This document shows positions 31,599-36,391 of a stretch of 36,391 bases of DNA, one piece after another (the first letter of the stretch is position 1; every line of letters starts with the position of its first letter). Location of the stretch: positions 1-36,391 of the forward strand of contig FWCC01000031.1 in assembly GCA_900169235.1 (NCBI GenBank). The letters run 5' to 3'. Origin of the DNA: Zarea fungicola (lineage: Eukaryota; Ascomycota; Sordariomycetes; Hypocreales; Cordycipitaceae). The notes beneath the pieces were generated by a model that made no database searches, was not told the origin of the DNA, and was given only the letters and a program-made list of their open reading frames with translations. The translations under genes and the position numbers were made by a program.

Positions 31599-32033
31599 AT
31601 GAAGGTAAGAAGAAGATTTTCTAATGGCGGCAAGATCTAATAGAATGCGCATAGTTTCTCTACACCATCGCCGCCCTAGCCTCAGCAGCTGTGGCCACCA
31701 ACCAGGCTGTGCAGGAGGCTCAGCAGGCCGACATAATGGAGGCCATGGAGGCTGAGGCTGCCAACTTCGTCAGTCTCATTAAGGAGCAGGTAAGGGGTTT
31801 TAATAAACCCATTTCCGAATATAAAAGAATCGGAATATTGGCTAACGTGACCATAATAGTGCGCTGACATGTCGCCGAAATGCCTTGAAATCGCCCAGGA
31901 CGTCCATCAGACTGGTCCGGAGAAGAAGCCGAATATTTACAAAGATTTGGCAGGTTTGGCAAGCTGTCAACCGGAATTTACGAAGTGCACCTCAAAAATC
32001 CAATCATATCTAGATAGCTCAGGGACACAATAA
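31599..32033 (+). CDS. Small secreted four-cysteine protein
   Basis: Exons 31599-31604, 31655-31789 and 31860-32033, with introns of 50 nt (GTAAGA...ATAG) and 70 nt (GTAAGG...GCTAACG...ATAG), give 104 residues. Exon 1 codes only Met-Lys. The signal peptide (MKFLYTIAALASAAVA) is followed by an Ala/Glu/Gln-rich, probably helical segment. Four cysteines follow at 48, 55, 83 and 90, spaced C-x6-C-x27-C-x6-C, in another helix-prone region. That symmetry suggests two helical hairpins joined by disulfides. I do not recognise the family; small secreted proteins of this size in fungi include effectors and calcium-binding proteins, but nothing here decides that. Confidence 0.8.
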
Positions 32034-33345
32034 TATGGCCGCCGGCATTGGCGTGCGGCTAGGTGCTGCTGAGGAAGTAACTGTATTATTATTCAAAGTG
32101 GCCTTTAGAGGCTCGAGAATTAGGTGGATATTATTCGGAAGCTTTGGTTGTTGTATGGAGTTGTGCGTGGATCCTGTGCAATTTAAGCTCGGCCGACTAA
32201 AGGCAGGGAAAGTACCTCACTGGCCTTCTACTAGCTAGATACTAAATCAATAACTATATAACTACTTTGTACATTATATATTAAAAGTGAGAATTTTAGT
32301 AATTACAAGCGCGCTAGCTATTATCACAGTTAAGAGCAGAGGCTTGTTAGTTATAACAACCACCTAGTTATTCCTGGCTCCTAGCAGGTCTTCACTAGAG
32401 GACCACTAGGTTTGACAAGTCCTTCATGACTCTGGAGATCCGCCGTTAGTTATACAACCTGCATCACTGCTGGCCCACCGTAACCCACGATGCTCAACCA
32501 TATCTCGCCCAAAAGTTATATGCCCTATAATCCGCTTCTCTGGACGTATCACAAATTATAATAAACGGCCTGCCATAGAAGAGAAGTACGAGCAAAAGCA
32601 GAATTGAATAAAAGCAGACGCTCGACCCTGTCTAAAATTAGCCACGGCCGCTGTGTGGCCGGTAGGAGTTTGCGGTGCACATGCCTTGATTAGTAATGGC
32701 CGGCCGCTTATGTGCTGCTTACAACCGATCGATTACGCCATATCTAACCTCTAATAGTAAGAAAATTTATTGTGAAAGACATGCTTCGCCCAATACGCGT
32801 CACTTTCAAAAGAATAGCCTATACTTACCAAAAGCCATTCTAAGAGTGGGTGAAATGACTCTATAAGTACGATATGGCCTATCATATAATCTAAAGAAAA
32901 AGTGAAAAAGGCACAGCAATAAATTAATCCCCACCCCATTCTACCATTTAATAAATTAGCAGTCCTCCTAACTCCGCCATGCCATCTAATTTATACTATT
33001 CAGCACTGTCGGTTTCAGTTCTAGGGCTCCTTATTCTCCATCATCATCATGAAGGCCAAGCCATGCCGATTTTTGGACACCTACTCATTGACGGTAGTTG
33101 GATAATACCGCCACATTGTATCATACTTACAGTAGCATTGATATTGATGTGGCTGGCCTCAGAGACAGATTCGTCGCCAGACCAGTACGTTTTTCGAAGT
33201 CCTAGGCTATTTTATTGTCTACTACTTGTGGAAGAGCGTAGCTAACAGCAAACCTTCAGGTTAACGAGCTAATGTAACTATAAACGTTCCGCATAATATA
33301 AAAATACCCTAGCATGTAGTTGAGAGACCTGGATAAAATGGAAAT
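32034..33345. other. Gene-poor, partly AT-rich stretch
   Basis: About 1.3 kb downstream of the small secreted gene, AT-rich between about 32240 and 33000. Apart from the weak candidate at 32979-33245, no gene, RNA or repeat is recognised. Confidence 0.4.
32979..33245 (+). CDS. Possible small membrane protein (weak)
   Basis: An 88-codon frame with a good start context (CCGCCATGC) and two hydrophobic stretches (LYYSALSVSVLGLLIL and PHCIILTVALILMWLA) flanking a His-rich loop. No family recognised and no splice evidence. It may be a chance frame. Confidence 0.22.
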   Translation: MPSNLYYSALSVSVLGLLILHHHHEGQAMPIFGHLLIDGSWIIPPHCIILTVALILMWLASETDSSPDQYVFRSPRLFYCLLLVEERS

Positions 33346-35271
33346 TTATGTTATGATGCGAAGGGCTGTAACTAGTAGGCTGTGGCCTATCTGAAAGCAG
33401 ATGGATTGTTGTGCCTCTCGTTCCCAGATATCCGAACATGTCTGCAATGTCTCCAATATAGTCTGCCTCGGTGGAATTGCCGCGCCTCTGGCCAGTGGTG
33501 TGTCTTGACGTAGGAGGTATAGACACACAGTTAACATTGCTGAAAAAATGTCAACTTTGAACAAACGGCCAAGAACTTCCATATTCTCTGCACTCGTCTC
33601 TTTATGCTCACACAGATCACGATGATGCACTAGAATAGCCAAGCTGCACTCTAGTGACGACCAATAGGAAACAGGGTAAAGTACGGAAGCGCTGGTATGT
33701 AGAGCATGCCGGCGGTGAAGAGTAAGAATGATTCGGCGGAAGAAAATATCAATCGTTAAATGTAGTGAAGAGCCGGGAATACTCTTGGACGTGATCATAA
33801 TTTGCCGCAGCTGATCGTTGAAATTGAGGACTTCTTGGTATGACAGAACACCTGCGTCGCTGTTTACCCGAGATATTATTTGACATAATATAGGGTAAGA
33901 CTCAATTAATACAAACCAAGGGTTATCAGTTGCTTTGGTCTTGTATGTAAAGACAGTGGATTTTGACTCCATATTATCAGGTGATAGAAGCAGCGGTTTC
34001 CCTGTTAGTACTGAAGTTTGCAAGCAAAAGTACAGTATTGATATCCAAACTGTCTGTCTGGATTTCCATTCAACAAGTGCCTCCGTTGTTTGATCATCCG
34101 GTTCCGGTTGATCATGGAGATGGATGGCCATAGCTGCACGTACAACAATTCCAAGGAATGTCCAGCACGAGTCAAGGTTTTGGCAAGATGTGTTGATAGT
34201 TTGCTTTGCAATGACCATGAGACAAAGTGTCCTTACAGCCGAGAGATCTGGGTAGACCATCAAAGGTGTCTTGTTTAGGCAGGCTTCTGCAGCCATGCAC
34301 AGCTCTGCCGTCGAGGCCGTATCCCGGGTAACAGCAAAGCAGCCCAATGCACACACCATCAAGAAGCTTGCCAATGACGACATATCTACTGAGCCTGGGT
34401 CATTCCAGAACTCATCGACCATGCTAAGAAATAGGCGACTGTGAATGATGGGAAAGAGTGGTTGGTAGAGCGTCATGTACGCATCCAAATACGAAGCACA
34501 ATTTTCTCGATGGCTCTGGAGTAAATTGTAGACATTGTTCAATGATGAAAATTTGGTAGCGGCAGAGCTGCTAAACGGAAAATTTGCGGGGAGAGCAGAG
34601 TCGGTTGTTTTTCCCACCCTTTCGGCGCGAACAATGGCCGAAATAATGTCGCAGACCTGGATGTTGCTATCACGGGCGTGCTGCTTGAGCTATAGCCCTG
34701 AGTTAGTTGCTGCTTCTTCATAAGTATGACTTATTGATGGCAAGATAATCTCACTCACAGTTGATACAAGAATCTTCCAATGGCTAGGACCATGCCGATG
34801 TGCATGCCACGCGGAGAGGGTATGGGCAGTATCGTCCCCTACGTCCCCGGCTTGGTCATTAGCGGCCGCGCCACTCTCAACTCTGTGGTTGTATGTGCAC
34901 TGCCGACCCCAGCCAGCGCGACCACACCGCGTAAATGGTTGCTTCCTGTCGCATCCAACTTTTAGTCGATGACATCGTACGCAAGATAGTTGCGCGCGCC
35001 TCCTCCGCATCACAAGAGTAGACAGACTACCTGAGCTCTCGTTGCCACTCCCCTTTTCAGACAGGGAGTGATCATGGCTAGAATTAGAGACGGTGGGAGG
35101 AGGCACGGATTTTGAAGGCATGTGACCACCCTCGCTGCTAATGGGCGACTCCCACAAGGAACAGCTAATATTAGCCTTAATGCAGCGCTGACATGACTGC
35201 TTATTCTGGTCACAACGTAGTTTCAATCGGCGACAGCGGCTGCATGTTTTAATATTTCTTCCGCTCGGCAT
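33346..35271 (-). CDS. Transcription factor with two Zn2Cys6 clusters and a fungal MHR domain
   Basis: Minus-strand exons 35271-34759 and 34689-33346 (69-nt intron, GTGAGT...CTATAG) give 618 residues. The first zinc cluster is complete: C10, C13, C20, C27, C30, C37. A second one begins at C97 (C97, C100, C107, C116, C125), but the expected fourth ligand is Phe113 (codon 34935-34933). A Ser-rich linker separates them. From about residue 220 the protein matches the fungal-specific transcription factor middle homology region (YLDAYMTLYQPLFPIIHSRLF in pieces: YMTLYQPLFPI, FLMVCALGCF). Such factors control pathway or cluster genes in the nucleus. It is divergent from the oxidase at 35836, which is a candidate target by position only. 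Confidence 0.9.
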
Positions 35272-35835
35272 GATTTTATCGGCGCTGCATATGATCCTGC
35301 TCTGGATGTTTGAATTCTCAACTTACGATGTCGTGGAGTAACAATGCAAGGAGCGGTATTCGGCTCATCTTGCGCTAATATTTGTCAGCACTGGAAGGTA
35401 CTTGCGACCTCCGTTGCTCCTAGAAGCTATCTAACTACTTCTGGATTTACACGACGAATGTACGGTTTTAACCGAGCGTAACACCCGCTCTCGGCCGACG
35501 TATTGCGTATTAGCCTTTTTTAGGCTCCTTTGTTGCGCCAACCACAGATAACATTCAGTGCCTTAACCTTGACCATGTACGTATTGCTCCGCATAAAAGT
35601 CTGGTGGGCAATAAAAATAGAACCCTAATAGTGACTTCGCTTTAATTCCCCTGCCATTTACCCTGGAAATGACGGACGAATTACGTGTACCATTCCTCCG
35701 AGCATGCTGTATTTATCCATTTATAACAAGGCAAAGGAATGCCTGAATACACTCTCTGCAAAAACTACCATATACCTGCGGAAGCGCAACTATAACGGGC
35801 CAAGACATTGATCTAGAGCAGAGAGGTAGGAAATT
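35272..35835. other. Divergent promoter region between transcription factor and oxidase
   Basis: 564 nt between two start codons pointing away from each other. It contains the palindromic-type CGG/CCG triplets expected of Zn2Cys6 targets only sporadically (for example CTCGGCCGACG near 35491-35501), so binding cannot be claimed. Nothing else recognised. Confidence 0.5.
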
Positions 35836-36391
35836 ATGATGATTAATTTCTTGTTCTTCGGCATCTGTCTGTGCCCTATTGTCGTCGCGAGGGCGAGCAC
35901 AGGTTGGCTATCGCCACAATACAACTACTTCTTTCAGTTTCCGCTTCCCATTCCAGAAGAGATTAAACCATTGAGGTCAGTCATATTTCTAAATAAAAGA
36001 ATTAACCAAGATCTTGGTGCATTGGCAAGCGACCGTCCAGCTGAAAGGGTCTAACAGCTGAATTATAGTTCCTACACCGATTCTAATACTAATATAACTA
36101 TCGACTTCTTTCAGCTCAACGTTACAACGATACAGTCGCAAGTATATCCAGATCTTGGAAAAGTAGATCTGGTGGGATATAATGGAGTCACTCCAGGCCC
36201 AACTTTCCGGATCCAAAGTGGACGGCAAAGTGTTGTGCGTGTTGTGAATCAAAACGGTAAGCGCCTCTGTCTACCGAGTGTATTTAACAATTCTGAAGTC
36301 GCGGTTACTCACTATCTAACAGCCAATCCTACTGTGCTCCATCTTCATGGATCATATAGCCGCCCAGTTTGGGTTTGGATAGGGTTAGATT
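35836..36391 (+). CDS. Multicopper oxidase, bilirubin-oxidase type (3' end outside window)
   Basis: Exons 35836-35975, 36069-36256 and 36323 to beyond 36391, with introns of 93 nt and 66 nt (GTAAGC...CTATCTAACAG). The signal peptide is MMINFLFFGICLCPIVVARA. After it come FPLPIP, YTDSNTNITIDFFQL, QVYPDLGKVDLVGYNG, TPGPTFRIQSGR and VVRVVN, the N-terminal cupredoxin domain of fungal bilirubin oxidase-like enzymes. VLHLHGSYSR holds the first copper-binding HxH. These secreted enzymes oxidise phenols, bilirubin or pigment precursors and reduce oxygen to water. After SYSR the usual FDGWAED is not seen in the last few visible codons (PVWVWIG), so either the sequence diverges, is damaged, or an intron begins. 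Only about 125 residues are visible. Confidence 0.85.

Overview
The window looks like a filamentous ascomycete chromosome, most likely a Sordariomycete (the class is an inference). Genes have short GT-AG introns of about 48-93 nt with CTAAC/CTAAT-like branch sites. There is a fungal chromodomain retrotransposon next to a block with a repeat-induced point mutation (RIP) signature. The gene set is typically fungal: UNC93-like MFS protein, PAK kinase, GH81 glucanase, F-box/ankyrin protein, Git3/cAMP-type GPCR, Zn2Cys6 factor and multicopper oxidase. All exon joins were read by eye from splice sites and frame continuity.

Left edge (1-5452): a nearly complete Ty3/Gypsy chromovirus on the minus strand, its 3' LTR cut by the window edge. 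Gag and pol are open. The element carries a textbook -1 frameshift cassette, a self-priming-type primer binding site, and a polypurine tract that also codes for the end of pol. It sits inside an older AT-rich relic (5453-6720) whose one minus-strand frame is broken by RIP-like changes and still shows a cysteine pattern like that of DUF3716 proteins.

Core genes (6.7-18.1 kb): an UNC93-like MFS protein, a compact Cla4-type kinase (PH-CRIB-kinase), a nine-exon GH81 endo-beta-1,3-glucanase with a C-terminal beta-trefoil, and an F-box/ankyrin protein. All appear intact.

Secreted-protein region (19.4-22.8 kb): two divergently transcribed paralogues encode pre-pro, Kex2-type (KR) processed, cysteine-rich secreted proteins with identical intron positions. 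Each has its own 16-bp perfect tandem duplication in the leader. A short signal-peptide ORF lies downstream.

Accessory region (22.9-32 kb): functional genes (Git3/cAMP-type GPCR, a RidA protein with a signal peptide, a four-cysteine small secreted protein) are mixed with decayed metabolic genes. These are an arsenite methyltransferase lacking its SCG cysteine motif, an NRPS condensation-domain fragment, and a HAD-terpene cyclase of the drimane-synthase (AstC) type that still has its DxDTT motif. The last two suggest a degraded secondary-metabolite cluster.

Right edge (33.3-36.4 kb): a transcription factor with two Zn2Cys6 clusters, the second missing one ligand cysteine, diverges from a multicopper oxidase of the bilirubin-oxidase type that runs off the window.
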